Positions 1 to 9,359 are shown, numbered from the stretch's first letter. The stretch: DNA of 64,000 nucleotides from Zooshikella harenae (GCF_018837975.1 NZ_JAGSOY010000013.1:1-64000), one strand, 5' to 3'. A program made the numbers and translations. The notes: a model not told the origin generated them from the letters alone.

Positions 1-160
1 GAATTTTGGCTGGATGCCATTCATCAATGGCTTCAACGCTAAACCAAATCGTAATATCGCCGCGACGACGCAATGCTTCCGTATATTCCGCCCAATTGAT
101 CACCTTATATTTGGCTTTTTTATGTTGCCGGTGACTGAATTGGTTATGTTTATACGGCAT
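1..160 (-). CDS. IS5-family (IS903 group) transposase, N-terminal fragment cut by the window edge
   Basis: Starting from an ATG at 160 on the minus strand, 53 codons are open to the window edge. The product begins MPYKHNQFSHRQHKKAKYKV and continues with a motif of the form INWAEYTEALRRRGDITIWF, which is the family's conserved N-terminal block (compare TNWPAYNNALRQRGDLTVW in IS903). The DDE catalytic domain lies outside the window, so intactness cannot be judged. It sits in the expected orientation about 80 bases inside the terminal repeat at 239-256. Confidence 0.85.
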   Translation of the reverse strand, partial: MPYKHNQFSHRQHKKAKYKVINWAEYTEALRRRGDITIWFSVEAIDEWHPAKI

Positions 161-238
161 GTAATGGCTTCTGATGGGTTAGTAGTCGCATCAGGGTACC
201 ATTAATTCGCCAAAACACTAAAGAAGGATGGGCTGGCC

Positions 239-256
239 GATTTATTCAACAACGCC
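239..256 (-). repeat. Terminal inverted repeat of the IS903-group element
   Basis: On the minus strand the bases read GGCGTTGTTGAATAAATC. This is the typical 18-bp end of IS903-group elements and fixes the insertion boundary at 256/257. Confidence 0.8.
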
Positions 257-746
257 ATCCAAAACCAAGTTTTTTCAGCACGGCTCTTCCTATATCGAGA
301 GGTACTTAAATAAAGCTTAAATATCAAAAATACCGTTAAAACAACGAATATTGATTTTAAGTATTGGCCATCATTATTCGAGGCTCTAAAGAAAAAATTA
401 TCCCACTACCAAAACTCCTGATAACCCCATTAAAATAGCAATTAGATACTGTAAAAAATTCATATAAATAGAATTTATTTAGTAGCTTTGGTGAAGTTTA
501 TATTCCATATGCACTTAGCAGAAAATACAGCAACAATGGTAGAAAGTATTAAACTAATATACTATTTTAGTTTAGACCAAAACCCTTTACGAAATTTACT
601 CACATTAACCATCATCTTAAATTTATTTCTACAAAACGCGCAAGATTGGAAACATCGTACGCAAAAAAGAAAACGTTTTACGCCATTCAATAATTTATCC
701 TATGCTTAGATTGCTCATCAAAATAATGACTCTGAGGAAAAAAGTG
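257..746. other. Intergenic region flanking the IS, no supported gene
   Basis: This is AT-rich DNA between the IS end and the first chromosomal gene. The only frame longer than 60 codons (488-709, plus) starts at a TTG, has no ribosome binding site and encodes nothing recognisable. I see no clear terminator or tRNA. A GAGG at 734-737 is the ribosome binding site of the next gene. Confidence 0.5.
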
Positions 747-1034
747 ATGTTAACCTTATGGGAAAAAAAGCTTGGACTCGCATTGGGACTTTCTTCCCTT
801 ATGCTGGCTAGCCCGCTATCAGCACTTGCAGGTGACAGTGAAAATACAACACCAGGCAATGAGTGGGCCAGACAAAAACAAGCTCAACTCAAATATGTGA
901 GACAAACAGGTAAACCCCTCGACTTTTGTTATCGCCAGCAACTTTTATACGATGAGGGGAAAATTACGATTAAACCTAAGCCAGGGTACAACTGTATACC
1001 ATCTGCCGCTATTGGCGGTGGTGGACATGGCTAG
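747..1034 (+). CDS. Small secreted protein of unknown function
   Basis: 95 aa. The ATG at 747 is preferred over upstream in-frame starts (702, 726) because GAGG at 734-737 sits 9 bases before it. It also gives a clean signal peptide: basic start, hydrophobic core LGLALGLSSLMLASPLSA, and cleavage near ALAGD. The mature part is about 65 residues, basic and hydrophilic. It has two cysteines (in DFCYRQ and YNCIPS) that could form a disulfide, and ends in a glycine-rich IGGGGHG tail. It is probably periplasmic or secreted. I do not recognise the family. It converges with the RND transporter gene, with a 16-bp palindrome between them. Confidence 0.6.
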   Translation: MLTLWEKKLGLALGLSSLMLASPLSALAGDSENTTPGNEWARQKQAQLKYVRQTGKPLDFCYRQQLLYDEGKITIKPKPGYNCIPSAAIGGGGHG

Positions 1035-1112
1035 AAACTGTTTCACAACACAATTATGGGTTTAGTCAGCAATAAACTAACATACATATTCGACTACATT
1101 AAAACCCTATCT

Positions 1113-1155
1113 TAGCGTTATAGGCTACCGCATTGGTGCGTAGCCTATAACGCTA
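1113..1155. repeat. Perfect 16-bp stem palindrome between convergent genes
   Basis: The left arm TAGCGTTATAGGCTAC (1113-1128) and its exact reverse complement (1140-1155) are separated by 11 bases. It lies between the 3' ends of the genes ending at 1034 (plus) and 1201 (minus). There is no T-run on either side, so it is not a classic intrinsic terminator. It could be a REP-like element or a 3'-end-protecting hairpin serving both transcripts. Confidence 0.7.
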
Positions 1156-1200
1156 TAGTTAGCTCAATAGATAGCTCATACTCGCTAAGCGCGACTTACC

Positions 1201-4200
1201 TCACTTTCTTACCTCTTTATCCTTACTAATACCGTTTTGCTGTAAATCTTGATCTTGAGTAACAAACAGGGTCATATTTCGCTTATTAGCAACTCGATAC
1301 ATCGACATCTGATACAAAGCAGGCACAACAAAGAGTGTTAGAAACGTCGAGAAGAATAGGCCCCAAACAATTGCCGTCGCGACTGGAGACCAAATAAGCG
1401 AATGACCACCTAGCCCTACTGCCAAAGAAAATAACCCGGCAATGGTTGTTAACGTCGTAATCAAAATAGGTAACATTCGCCGTCTAGATGCGTAAAATAT
1501 CGCATGGATCAAAGTCATACCTTTAGCCAAATTCTTATTAGCTGTAGATATCAGTACTATTGCTGCATTAACAGCGATGCCAGCAAGCGCAACAATACCA
1601 TACAGCGTAAATAAGCTAAGAGGATTGCTTGATACAAATAACCCTAAGACGACACCTGTAAATGCCATAGGTACGGTAATCAACACCATCAAGGGTTGAA
1701 AATAGCTTTGAAACTGCGTACTCAAAATTAAATACATTAAACCAATACCCAACATAAACAACATTGCTATAGCATCAATGCTCTCCTGTATATCATCTAA
1801 TTCACCTGAAAAATCTAATGATACATTAGGATATTTTTTAGCAATGGTTTCCCAATAATCTTTAATGAGATTATTGGCGGCAACTGTATCAATTTTTTGC
1901 TTATCAATATCTGACTCTAGCGTTATGGTGCGCAAGAAATTGTAGTGGCGTAAATTGCCTTTAACCTGTTCAGTTTTAACATTCACCAGTTCTTTTAGTG
2001 GTACATTATCCCCATTTCGAGTAGGAACAGATAAGCGTAATAATTCATTGATATCATTGTAGTTATTTTCAACCGCTGATGTTGACTTGATTCGTAAAGC
2101 GACCTGCTCACTTTCATGCTGAACATAACTCACTATTTCGCCATCAACCAACATTTTTACTGTTCGGTAAACCTCATTAGGTACGATATCCAGACGATTA
2201 ATCGCATCATTATTCAGCTTTAATGTAAGCCCATAACGTCCTTTACTATCATCGTCTGATATATCTCGAAAATTGTTATTTTTTGCTATATAGGCTTTTA
2301 ATGCATCTGTAGCCTGCCGTAACTCACTATACTCCTTCCCTCGTACTTTTACACTGACAGGCTTACTCGTCGGTGGGCCACCCGCAAGTTTTAAAAAGGA
2401 AATATTTGTCGGTCCTATGACTTGTAAAACATCACTACGCATATCTTCTATAATTTGCTCTACTGAGCGATAATCTTCTTTTCTCGGTTGCAAACTCACC
2501 ATAATTTGCCCAAGATGTTCACCAAACATAGGCGCTGTTTCTGTAAACATTTGCCCAGCATAACTCACAACGGAACGGACTTCATGATCCTCTAAGTTTT
2601 TAGCCACATGCTTTTCAACCTCAAGCATCTTGTCCATTGTTTCGTCTAATGAGCTATTGGTTGGCATTTCCACATTAACGTAGAATAGGCGGATGGTGTC
2701 GGCAGCGAAAAAATCCACACGAATCACACCACTTTCAACGGCTGAAAGTGCCGCAGCAAATAGCAAGACCAGTGCAGATATTGTTTTTTTAGGGTGACGC
2801 ATAACCTTAAGCAATGCATAACCATAATACACTTTGAATTTATGAATAATATGTTGTCTAAAATTATCAATGGCAGAAACTCTCGCGAATGACACTTTGG
2901 CGGCAATGATATGTCCTGGCAACATCCAATAGGCTTCAATGAGACTGACTGCTAATGCCGTTGTAACCACTAAGGGTATCACCATCATAAACTTACCTAA
3001 AATGCCTGGTAGAAGCATCAACGGTAAGAATGCCGCCATAGTGGTCAATACTGAGGCTGTTACCGGACCAATCACCTCAGTGAGTCCAGTCCAGGCCGCA
3101 TGAATCCCTTTTAGCCCAGAACGTATCTTATTGTTGATTGACTCAACCACGACCACCGCATCATCAACCAACATACCTAATGCAATGACAATCGCCAGCA
3201 GCACAGAAGTATTCAACGTTTGGTCAAATACTTTTAACATGATAAAAGTACCCGCCAGTGTGAAAGGAATACCAATGGTAACCAGCAAACTAATGCGAGA
3301 ACCAAGAAAAAACCAGGTTACAAAGAGTACAAAGGCCAAACCAATTAAAGCATTATTCTCCATGATGGATAATGCATTACGGGTAATTAACGTTTGATCA
3401 TCGATCAGCGTATAATTCACCCCTAATTCTTTAGAAAATTTATTTTTATCTTCTACAAGATGGCTAATTCTTTCTACAAGCTCCAGGGTATTGGTGCTTT
3501 CTTGCTTCATGACAGCAAACATCACAGCAGGACGACCTTGAAAACGAACTAATCGATCAGCCTTGGCTCTCGCCCAAACAACTTCAGCAATGTCTCCCAG
3601 GCGTACCTCACTGTGTGAGCCTTGATTCGTTAATACAGGTAATTGTGCAAGCTCATCAGGGTTGGTGGTTGTCCCTTCAACGCGTATTAACCATTGATCT
3701 TCACCAACACGTGCGCTACCTGCTGAAATATCGCGATAAAATGTTCGAATAGTATCTGCCACCGCCGTTGGAGAAATACCAAGTAACTGTATTTTCTCTA
3801 CATCAAATCGAATTTGTATTTCTGGGTCTCGCTCACCAGTGAGTTGAACCCGATCAACGCCTTTTGTTCGAATTAATTCATTTTCTAGAATAATGGCTTG
3901 CCGACGTAAGTTTTCATCATCGGCTGGTCCTGATATCACTACGGTTGCTGTTGGGAATGCATTTGCTGTGGTCACTTCATAAATTGTGGGGCTTTCTGCT
4001 TCTTCTGGCAATTCATCTTCTACATTATTTATTTCACGACGCAAATCAGCCATACGTTTATCAAACAAGCGCTGACTAATATCCTGAAAACGAACTAATA
4101 TACTGGAAACACCTTCACGGCTGGTACTGGATACAAACTTAACATTTTGTATTTTTTCCAGCTCCTCTTCTAATACATCGGTAATTTTTTTTTCAATATC

Positions 4201-4368
4201 TTGAGCAGAAGCACCTGGTAATAACGTCGTTATTTGCACCCAATTAAAATTAATACTAGGGTCTTGTTCTCTTGGCAATTGTAAATAAACCAGATACCCC
4301 ATCAATAATATTAATAAAAAAAGTAAATTAGTAAGTTTATGATTTTCGATTAAACTACGTAACCACAT
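1201..4368 (-). CDS. RND-family efflux permease (AcrB/HAE1-like inner-membrane pump)
   Basis: 1055 aa, the normal length for a complete RND pump protomer. It should be a proton-driven trimer that exports drugs, dyes or lipophilic compounds across the envelope. The N-terminus has the usual first helix (LLFLLILLMGYLVYLQLP) followed by the porter motif PREQDPSINFNWVQITTLLPGA. Transmembrane segment 4 carries the proton-relay pair in LGMLVDDAVVVVES. The C-terminal half repeats the architecture (GIVALAGIAVNAAIVLI). The gene lies 17 bases behind its periplasmic adaptor and is surely co-transcribed with it. No outer-membrane TolC-type gene is present, so the pump probably borrows one. Substrate cannot be inferred. 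Confidence 0.93.
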   Translation of the reverse strand: MWLRSLIENHKLTNLLFLLILLMGYLVYLQLPREQDPSINFNWVQITTLLPGASAQDIEKKITDVLEEELEKIQNVKFVSSTSREGVSSILVRFQDISQRLFDKRMADLRREINNVEDELPEEAESPTIYEVTTANAFPTATVVISGPADDENLRRQAIILENELIRTKGVDRVQLTGERDPEIQIRFDVEKIQLLGISPTAVADTIRTFYRDISAGSARVGEDQWLIRVEGTTTNPDELAQLPVLTNQGSHSEVRLGDIAEVVWARAKADRLVRFQGRPAVMFAVMKQESTNTLELVERISHLVEDKNKFSKELGVNYTLIDDQTLITRNALSIMENNALIGLAFVLFVTWFFLGSRISLLVTIGIPFTLAGTFIMLKVFDQTLNTSVLLAIVIALGMLVDDAVVVVESINNKIRSGLKGIHAAWTGLTEVIGPVTASVLTTMAAFLPLMLLPGILGKFMMVIPLVVTTALAVSLIEAYWMLPGHIIAAKVSFARVSAIDNFRQHIIHKFKVYYGYALLKVMRHPKKTISALVLLFAAALSAVESGVIRVDFFAADTIRLFYVNVEMPTNSSLDETMDKMLEVEKHVAKNLEDHEVRSVVSYAGQMFTETAPMFGEHLGQIMVSLQPRKEDYRSVEQIIEDMRSDVLQVIGPTNISFLKLAGGPPTSKPVSVKVRGKEYSELRQATDALKAYIAKNNNFRDISDDDSKGRYGLTLKLNNDAINRLDIVPNEVYRTVKMLVDGEIVSYVQHESEQVALRIKSTSAVENNYNDINELLRLSVPTRNGDNVPLKELVNVKTEQVKGNLRHYNFLRTITLESDIDKQKIDTVAANNLIKDYWETIAKKYPNVSLDFSGELDDIQESIDAIAMLFMLGIGLMYLILSTQFQSYFQPLMVLITVPMAFTGVVLGLFVSSNPLSLFTLYGIVALAGIAVNAAIVLISTANKNLAKGMTLIHAIFYASRRRMLPILITTLTTIAGLFSLAVGLGGHSLIWSPVATAIVWGLFFSTFLTLFVVPALYQMSMYRVANKRNMTLFVTQDQDLQQNGISKDKEVRK

Positions 4369-4385
4369 TGTCTTCGTTCCTTATT

Positions 4386-5399
4386 TTATTGTTTTTTGAC
4401 AATATGGAGTTGCTCACCATCAACTAACCCATGACGGCCATCAATGATCACCAATGATGTTGATGCAATATTGATAGAAATTGGTCTTCCCTCTTGTGCT
4501 CCATCAATTTGAATAAACTTTGCGGAATTTTCATCTACAATAAAAATGCCATATTGTTTATCTCGTTTTTGTAATAGGTAAGCAGGTAAGTGAGGGGTAG
4601 GATTTTCCCAGAGTAAACGGCCAGTACTACCAATAATTGAGAAGTCTTCTGTAAATAAAAAGCGTGCCTCACGACTTCGGGTATTATTTTCAATAAAAGG
4701 TAGTAGAGTACGTTTTTTTAAGGGATATGTTTTTTCACTACTCGAAAATTCATAATGGCGAGCATTAATAAAAGAAAACTCATCAGAACGCGCAATTTTT
4801 GCTGAAACTTCCAGATGATCTGTTTGCAATAACTCAATCACAGGAGTACCAATAGAGAGTAATTCACCCACATTAGCTATTTTCTTCGTAATTACTCCGC
4901 TATAAGGCGCTTTTATTTCACAGTACTCTACATTTAGCTCAGCAATATCCAGTGCTGCGCGTTGTGCTTCTAACTGTGCTTCTGTATTGACTACACTGGT
5001 TTTATATCGATCCAGCTCTGCTTCGCCAATTGTCTGTTTACGTGCAAGCTTTACATTTCTTTGCAACTCACGTCTACTAAAGGCTAACTGATTGTTAAGT
5101 TCTGCTAATTTAGCTTGTTGTAGTTGTTTAGTTAATAGTGTCTGCCGACAATCAAGGTTCGCTAAGATAGCTCCTTTTTTTACTTGATCACCGACATTAA
5201 TTGGCATTGAAACTAAACGTGCTGAAATTTCTGCAGGAATTTGGCTTTTATTTAGTGCCACAACTTGCGCAGGAGCGCTACGTGTTGGATAAAATAGAAG
5301 CTCACTTGCAGGCTCTGCACTTACTCGAGTTTCACTATTTACGCTGCAACATAAAAATGAAAACCATAAAACTGCAATATACGGCAATACGCGATTCAT
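4386..5399 (-). CDS. RND efflux periplasmic adaptor (membrane fusion protein)
   Basis: 337 aa, a short adaptor. It has an N-terminal signal sequence (LPYIAVLWFSFLCCSVNS). It then shows the lipoyl half-motif MPINVGDQVKKGAILANLDC, a coiled-coil hairpin of about 70 residues rich in Q/L/E (TLLTKQLQQAKLAELNNQLA), the second lipoyl half CEIKAPYSGVITKKIANVGE, and a beta-barrel region. These are the standard HlyD/AcrA-type domains that link pump to outer-membrane channel. It is the first gene of a two-gene operon with the RND permease. An AGGGA lies 12-16 bases upstream of the ATG. The upstream gap (5400-5649) is the only room for its promoter and is shared with a divergent GNAT gene. Confidence 0.9.
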   Translation of the reverse strand: MNRVLPYIAVLWFSFLCCSVNSETRVSAEPASELLFYPTRSAPAQVVALNKSQIPAEISARLVSMPINVGDQVKKGAILANLDCRQTLLTKQLQQAKLAELNNQLAFSRRELQRNVKLARKQTIGEAELDRYKTSVVNTEAQLEAQRAALDIAELNVEYCEIKAPYSGVITKKIANVGELLSIGTPVIELLQTDHLEVSAKIARSDEFSFINARHYEFSSSEKTYPLKKRTLLPFIENNTRSREARFLFTEDFSIIGSTGRLLWENPTPHLPAYLLQKRDKQYGIFIVDENSAKFIQIDGAQEGRPISINIASTSLVIIDGRHGLVDGEQLHIVKKQ

Positions 5400-5649
5400 T
5401 AATTGTTTCGTCCCTGCTGCTATTGAGTAAAAACTAAATGTTATATCGTGAGTTGAAAATTTTAATGTTTTATAAACATGTCACACTAAGTACAAATATC
5501 TACCGAGTCTCTAATAAATTAGGCTAATACACACTATCCATAGCGTCTACTTTATCTCTCATTAATAAGGTACACTGAACACGTTACGAGGTTATCACTG
5601 ACTAATGGTGTAATCAATTTGCCACTATTCACATTCCGAGACCGACGTC

Positions 5650-6126
5650 TTGTTTAGAGTAAAGCAGTTAAAGCCTGTTGAGTATCCTCTCGTCAATCGT
5701 TTTTATAAAGTACAAGGATATAAAGGCAAAGCACGAGGCAATGAGAATATATTTGTACTGCAACAATCCCAAATTGTCGCAGCCTTACGTCTCGTCCCCT
5801 TAACTGATCAGTGGTTATTAAGGGGATTGTGGGTAGACTATGCGTTACGTAGACAAGGGCTAGGACTAGCCTTACTGAATGGAATAATCGATTTTCTTAC
5901 TATTAGTCATTATTACTGTTTTGCTGATCAGGACGTAGTACCGTTTTACTTAAAAGCTGAATTTATTAGTCCGAATATCCAGACCCTCCCTGTGCCTATA
6001 CTACAGCGCTTTAAAGCCTATCAACAACGTAATGCTCGATTACAAGCCCTTATCTGGCAAAGCCCGTCATCACTTGACGCACCCCTCGATCTGCCAAAAT
6101 ATCAGTCACATTTGCCGAAAACGTAA
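5650..6126 (+). CDS. GNAT-family N-acetyltransferase
   Basis: 158 aa from a TTG start. The frame is closed by a stop at 5611-5613 and no in-frame ATG or GTG lies nearer, so TTG is the best available choice. The acetyl-CoA binding motif A is visible as LWVDYALRRQGLGLALLNGI (the RRQGLG signature), preceded by the beta strand IVAALRLVPL. The C-terminal part has PFYLKAEFI, typical of the motif B region. The acceptor substrate is unknown. The 3' end overlaps the convergent XRE gene by 77 bases. Confidence 0.8.
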   Translation: MFRVKQLKPVEYPLVNRFYKVQGYKGKARGNENIFVLQQSQIVAALRLVPLTDQWLLRGLWVDYALRRQGLGLALLNGIIDFLTISHYYCFADQDVVPFYLKAEFISPNIQTLPVPILQRFKAYQQRNARLQALIWQSPSSLDAPLDLPKYQSHLPKT

Positions 6127-6997
6127 CAAACTCTACCTCTCGTCCCTGAAAGCGGACAGAACCATTTGCCACAGTAGGCCCAACAAACTTTGGCTGCAAA
6201 TGAAATGCTTTAGCAAGACGTACCCCATCACTTGTTGCGCACAAGCCACCAATTTTCTGCACATAGTCACGGTACTGACTCACATAAGACATGATCTGTA
6301 AGATAATGAGTGATGCAGCCAATCGGCTTCCACCATACAGAGAAAAAACGTATAAACAGTGGGGTTCGTTAACTGAAGCCAAGTGTGATAGGCAAATATC
6401 AGCTTCAGCCAATTCATTATTAATCAGTTGTAAGAACGCCTGTAAAGTCACTGGCAACGCTATTAAGTGTCCAAAGTAGTGTCCCAACTTTGTGCATGCC
6501 ATCATTAACGGAGAGCAACCTGATTGCATCCACTTTTGTAAGGTTGATAACGTCACGTTGTTATCAGACTGATAAATAGAATGGTCATAATCCAAAATAA
6601 GGCGGAGTAAATGCTCATCCGTCGTTAATGACAACAGTGACTTGAGCTCATAATTATTAATGCACTGCTCTGGATAGGTGCCAATCTTTGACTGTAATTT
6701 TGTTGAGTTAAGGTAGTGTTTTAACAAATACGCTACAGACTGATCAGTAGACTGCAGTGTGGTTTTAGCCGGCATGAAGGGAAATACTTCACTTATCTCG
6801 TCTTTAAAAAAGCAAATAATTTCTTTTTGCCTGCTAATGGGTGGCTCTGTAGTAAAGCGCTCCCAACGACTTACCGTAACAGCATCAATACCTGTCAGTA
6901 CTGGCGAGAAGCTAGAAAACGCTGTTGCTATCATTTCTTGTGTATAACCTTGCGCTTTACGCTTACGCTTAAGGTAATCACCAAACCGTTCCAACAT
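6050..6997 (-). CDS. XRE-family transcriptional regulator with long C-terminal domain
   Basis: 315 aa from the ATG at 6997, chosen because GAGAAG lies 11 bases upstream. A GTG at 7009 is also in frame but abuts that same site. Residues 1-65 form a Cro/C1-type helix-turn-helix (FGDYLKRKRKAQGYTQEMIA, then DAVTVSRWERFTTEPP). The remaining 240 or so residues look alpha-helical and match no ligand domain I know. They end in a stretch (FVGPTVANGSVRFQGREVEF) resembling a PAS- or flavin-like sensory end, which is only a guess. It probably controls itself or the divergent hydrolase gene at 7269. The 3' end overlaps the GNAT gene. Confidence 0.75.
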   Translation of the reverse strand: MLERFGDYLKRKRKAQGYTQEMIATAFSSFSPVLTGIDAVTVSRWERFTTEPPISRQKEIICFFKDEISEVFPFMPAKTTLQSTDQSVAYLLKHYLNSTKLQSKIGTYPEQCINNYELKSLLSLTTDEHLLRLILDYDHSIYQSDNNVTLSTLQKWMQSGCSPLMMACTKLGHYFGHLIALPVTLQAFLQLINNELAEADICLSHLASVNEPHCLYVFSLYGGSRLAASLIILQIMSYVSQYRDYVQKIGGLCATSDGVRLAKAFHLQPKFVGPTVANGSVRFQGREVEFVTFSANVTDILADRGVRQVMTGFAR

Positions 6998-7268
6998 AAC
7001 TACTGCCACTTCTCAATTTATTAAACACCACCCCCACAAACTTCATCTTAAGCCGTTACACTTAAGCTTACTGTGGGTTTAATGCCTTTGGGTTAGCCTG
7101 TATGACTGATCAATGGACAAATTCGTTGGTCGCGCTATGCTTTTTTTGTAAATTATTTAGCCAGACTGTTTGTCATCTATTTAACCAACTACCCTGGGGC
7201 GCCTCTATTAAACCTGCCCAACCGTAACAGACAATTGGTATTTATACGTGCTAGGGAAGGCCAACACC

Positions 7269-8069
7269 ATGCCATTGACCATAGTCAACACACATAAAAT
7301 CGCTTACAACTGCTATGGGCAGGGTACTCCGGTACTACTTTTACATGGCTTAGGGTCTTGTGGTAAAGACTGGCAGGCTCAAATTGAGGTTCTAGCCGCA
7401 CATTATTATGTCATCACACCAGACTTTCGCGGCCATGGAGATTCAGCTAAACCACCTGGCCCTTATTCAATTAGGGGTATGGCAGAGGATATCCGTCAGC
7501 TACTGGCTCAACTCAAAATACAACGTTGTCATGTTGTAGGTTTATCGATGGGAGGCATGATTGCATTACAGCTGGCTGTTGATCATCCAACACTGTTTTA
7601 CTCCATCACCCTCATCAACAGTGGTCCAGGCATTAGCTCGCTAAACTGGTCAACCAAGCTATTTATCTGGCAGCGTATAGCCATTATTAAACTCTTTGGT
7701 ATGCGCGTGCACAGTTACCTTTTGATGAAGAGGCTATTCCCTCTGCCCTCTCAGGACAAGCTTCGTGAAAAAGGCACTCAACGCTGGCAACAAAATGATA
7801 AAGCCGCTTACTTAGCGGCTTTTGAAGCCCTTGTACACTGGAGTGTTGAACCCCAACTTGAGCGTATTCAATGCCCTGTACTTGTGCTGGCAGCAGAACA
7901 TGATTACACACCGGTTGCCTACAAACAAAGCTATATACGACACTTTAAGCAGGGAACCCTTGCAGTTATTACTGATTCCAGACATGCCTCGCCTTTGGAC
8001 CAACCAGAGCAAGTCAATCAACACCTGCTACACTTTTTGTCACAACAGCAGGTTGCACTGACAGGGTAG
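7269..8069 (+). CDS. Alpha/beta hydrolase (3-oxoadipate enol-lactonase-like)
   Basis: 266 aa. The ATG at 7269 is preferred over GTG 7248 because AGGGAAGG ends 8 bases before it. The oxyanion-hole motif LLHGLGSCGKDW is at about 25-36. The DFRGHGDS block follows, then the nucleophile elbow GLSMGGM with the catalytic Ser, and a C-terminal HASP-type catalytic His (TDSRHASPLDQPE). The acid is likely the Asp in LAAEHDYTPV. These are all hallmarks of the enol-lactonase/esterase branch. There is no signal peptide, so it is cytoplasmic. No catabolic genes are adjacent, so the substrate stays open. Confidence 0.85.
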   Translation: MPLTIVNTHKIAYNCYGQGTPVLLLHGLGSCGKDWQAQIEVLAAHYYVITPDFRGHGDSAKPPGPYSIRGMAEDIRQLLAQLKIQRCHVVGLSMGGMIALQLAVDHPTLFYSITLINSGPGISSLNWSTKLFIWQRIAIIKLFGMRVHSYLLMKRLFPLPSQDKLREKGTQRWQQNDKAAYLAAFEALVHWSVEPQLERIQCPVLVLAAEHDYTPVAYKQSYIRHFKQGTLAVITDSRHASPLDQPEQVNQHLLHFLSQQQVALTG

Positions 8070-8220
8070 TTTAACAATCGTTTATATCTTATAAATACTG
8101 ACACCTAAGCAATGGTGGCAATCCCTGCAGGCAGCGATTAGAATGATTCAACACTTTTTATAGCCACAATACTTCACGTACAGCCTAATCAATTAAACCT
8201 CAAGCGTTTGTAGTGAGATA

Positions 8221-8715
8221 ATGAAATTAGCAATTGCTCAAGAACTTGATGCCTATTTACACTCTAATATCCCTTTAATAGCGGCTATGCAAATTGAAGT
8301 CAGCTACTTTGATGGCAAGTGTTTGCGTCTCAGTGCTCCGCTAGCCGTTAATGTAAATGACAAACAAACCGCATTTGGTGGAAGTATCGCCACCTTAGCA
8401 ACCATTACCGGCTGGGCAATGGCTACATTGCTTGCAAAACAAGCTTCAGGCCCTAATCAAGTCGTTATCGCTGAGAGTAAATTACGTTACTTGAAGCCTA
8501 TTACTGATGATTTTTTTGCTGAATGTCTCCGTCCGGAGGATAGTGATCTTGATAATTTCTGCCATGATTTAAATGTAAAAAGTACAGCTAAACTAATTCT
8601 TCCTGTCCAAGTAAAACAAGGAAATAAACTCACCGCAGATTTTACAGGGACCTATGTTGCCTCTGTTAACGCCCCACCAGCGTCTGCAGCTTGCTCAATG
8701 ATCTTCAATGAGTAA
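8221..8715 (+). CDS. YiiD C-terminal-type thioesterase (hotdog fold)
   Basis: 164 aa. It contains the pattern of the YiiD_C putative thioesterase domain: AFGGSIATLATITGWAMATLL, where the GGS segment starts the central hotdog helix, followed by VVIAESKLRYLKPITDDF. In E. coli YiiD this domain is fused to an acetyltransferase; here it stands alone. The expected role is hydrolysis of an acyl-CoA or acyl-ACP thioester, but the substrate is not known. The ribosome binding site is weak (GTGAGA just upstream). Confidence 0.8.
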   Translation: MKLAIAQELDAYLHSNIPLIAAMQIEVSYFDGKCLRLSAPLAVNVNDKQTAFGGSIATLATITGWAMATLLAKQASGPNQVVIAESKLRYLKPITDDFFAECLRPEDSDLDNFCHDLNVKSTAKLILPVQVKQGNKLTADFTGTYVASVNAPPASAACSMIFNE

Positions 8716-8824
8716 AAACAGCACATTTATGCTTACGTTAAGTTAATAAATACCATGTATAGTTCTGCACTAAACTGCAAAGTGCTCTAATGACCAAGCT
8801 GTTAAAAGTAGAAATGAGAGTCCT

Positions 8825-9265
8825 ATGACGTTATATACGTTGTTATTAATTATTGCCACCATAATTACACTTGCACTTGCTATTTGGGCAATTAAGCTTT
8901 GGCGCGAAGTTTTTCAAAATCAGGCCAAAATTCGTGAATACAAAAAACAACACCGAGACTTTTTAATCTCCAGTATACGACTGATAGCTGCAGCAGTTGT
9001 CAACGAGCAGGTTAATTTATCTGAAGCATGCATACGGCTAAGATTTTTATTAGAAAATATTGATGAAAATATCCTAAAACATGCTGATTTCGCCGTAATT
9101 GACACTATGTATATCGCAACAAAAGATATGCCAACCCATGATGCGCGCCATAGTTTGCGCCCTAATAAACTTCATGCTCTCGATAAAGAGCGAATTGAGC
9201 TGGAAACTCAGCATCGAGAAGAAATAATTCAGGCAGCCAAAAAGCTACTTGTGTATGGCTTTTAA
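8825..9265 (+). CDS. DUF2489 membrane-anchored protein
   Basis: 146 aa. One N-terminal transmembrane helix (LYTLLLIIATIITLALAIWAI) is followed by a soluble helical domain. The block RDFLISSIRLIAAAVVNEQV and SEACIRLRFLLENID matches the DUF2489 family of gammaproteobacteria, whose function is unknown. GAGAG lies just upstream of the ATG. The gene is monocistronic, with a strong bidirectional terminator following. Confidence 0.8.
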   Translation: MTLYTLLLIIATIITLALAIWAIKLWREVFQNQAKIREYKKQHRDFLISSIRLIAAAVVNEQVNLSEACIRLRFLLENIDENILKHADFAVIDTMYIATKDMPTHDARHSLRPNKLHALDKERIELETQHREEIIQAAKKLLVYGF

Positions 9266-9292
9266 AGCGTATCAATTATTTACAGCGCAAAA

Positions 9293-9322
9293 ACAAAAGG
9301 GCCTGTCTTGGCCCTTTTGTTT
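9293..9322. terminator. Bidirectional intrinsic terminator
   Basis: The 11-bp stem ACAAAAGGGCC / GGCCCTTTTGT has a 6-base loop, with T-rich sequence after it on both strands. It separates the DUF2489 gene (plus) from the anti-sigma-like gene (minus). Confidence 0.9.
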
Positions 9323-9359
9323 AATATCTTTTCGCGAATACGTTTTGTGGCATCAGTTA

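Larger units (their letters stand above)
1..256 (-). mobile_element. IS903-group (IS5 family) insertion sequence, 5' part only
   Basis: The outer boundary is an 18-bp terminal repeat at 239-256, which on the minus strand reads GGCGTTGTTGAATAAATC. From memory this differs from the IS903 terminal repeat at one position. The start of the transposase gene lies just inside it. The element leaves the window at base 1, so its other end and the target duplication (the flanking 9 bases from 257 would be one copy) cannot be seen. Confidence 0.85.

Noticed and set aside
488-709. 73-codon plus-strand frame after the IS
   Set aside because: TTG/GTG start without ribosome binding site, AT-rich composition and no protein-like pattern or family resemblance.
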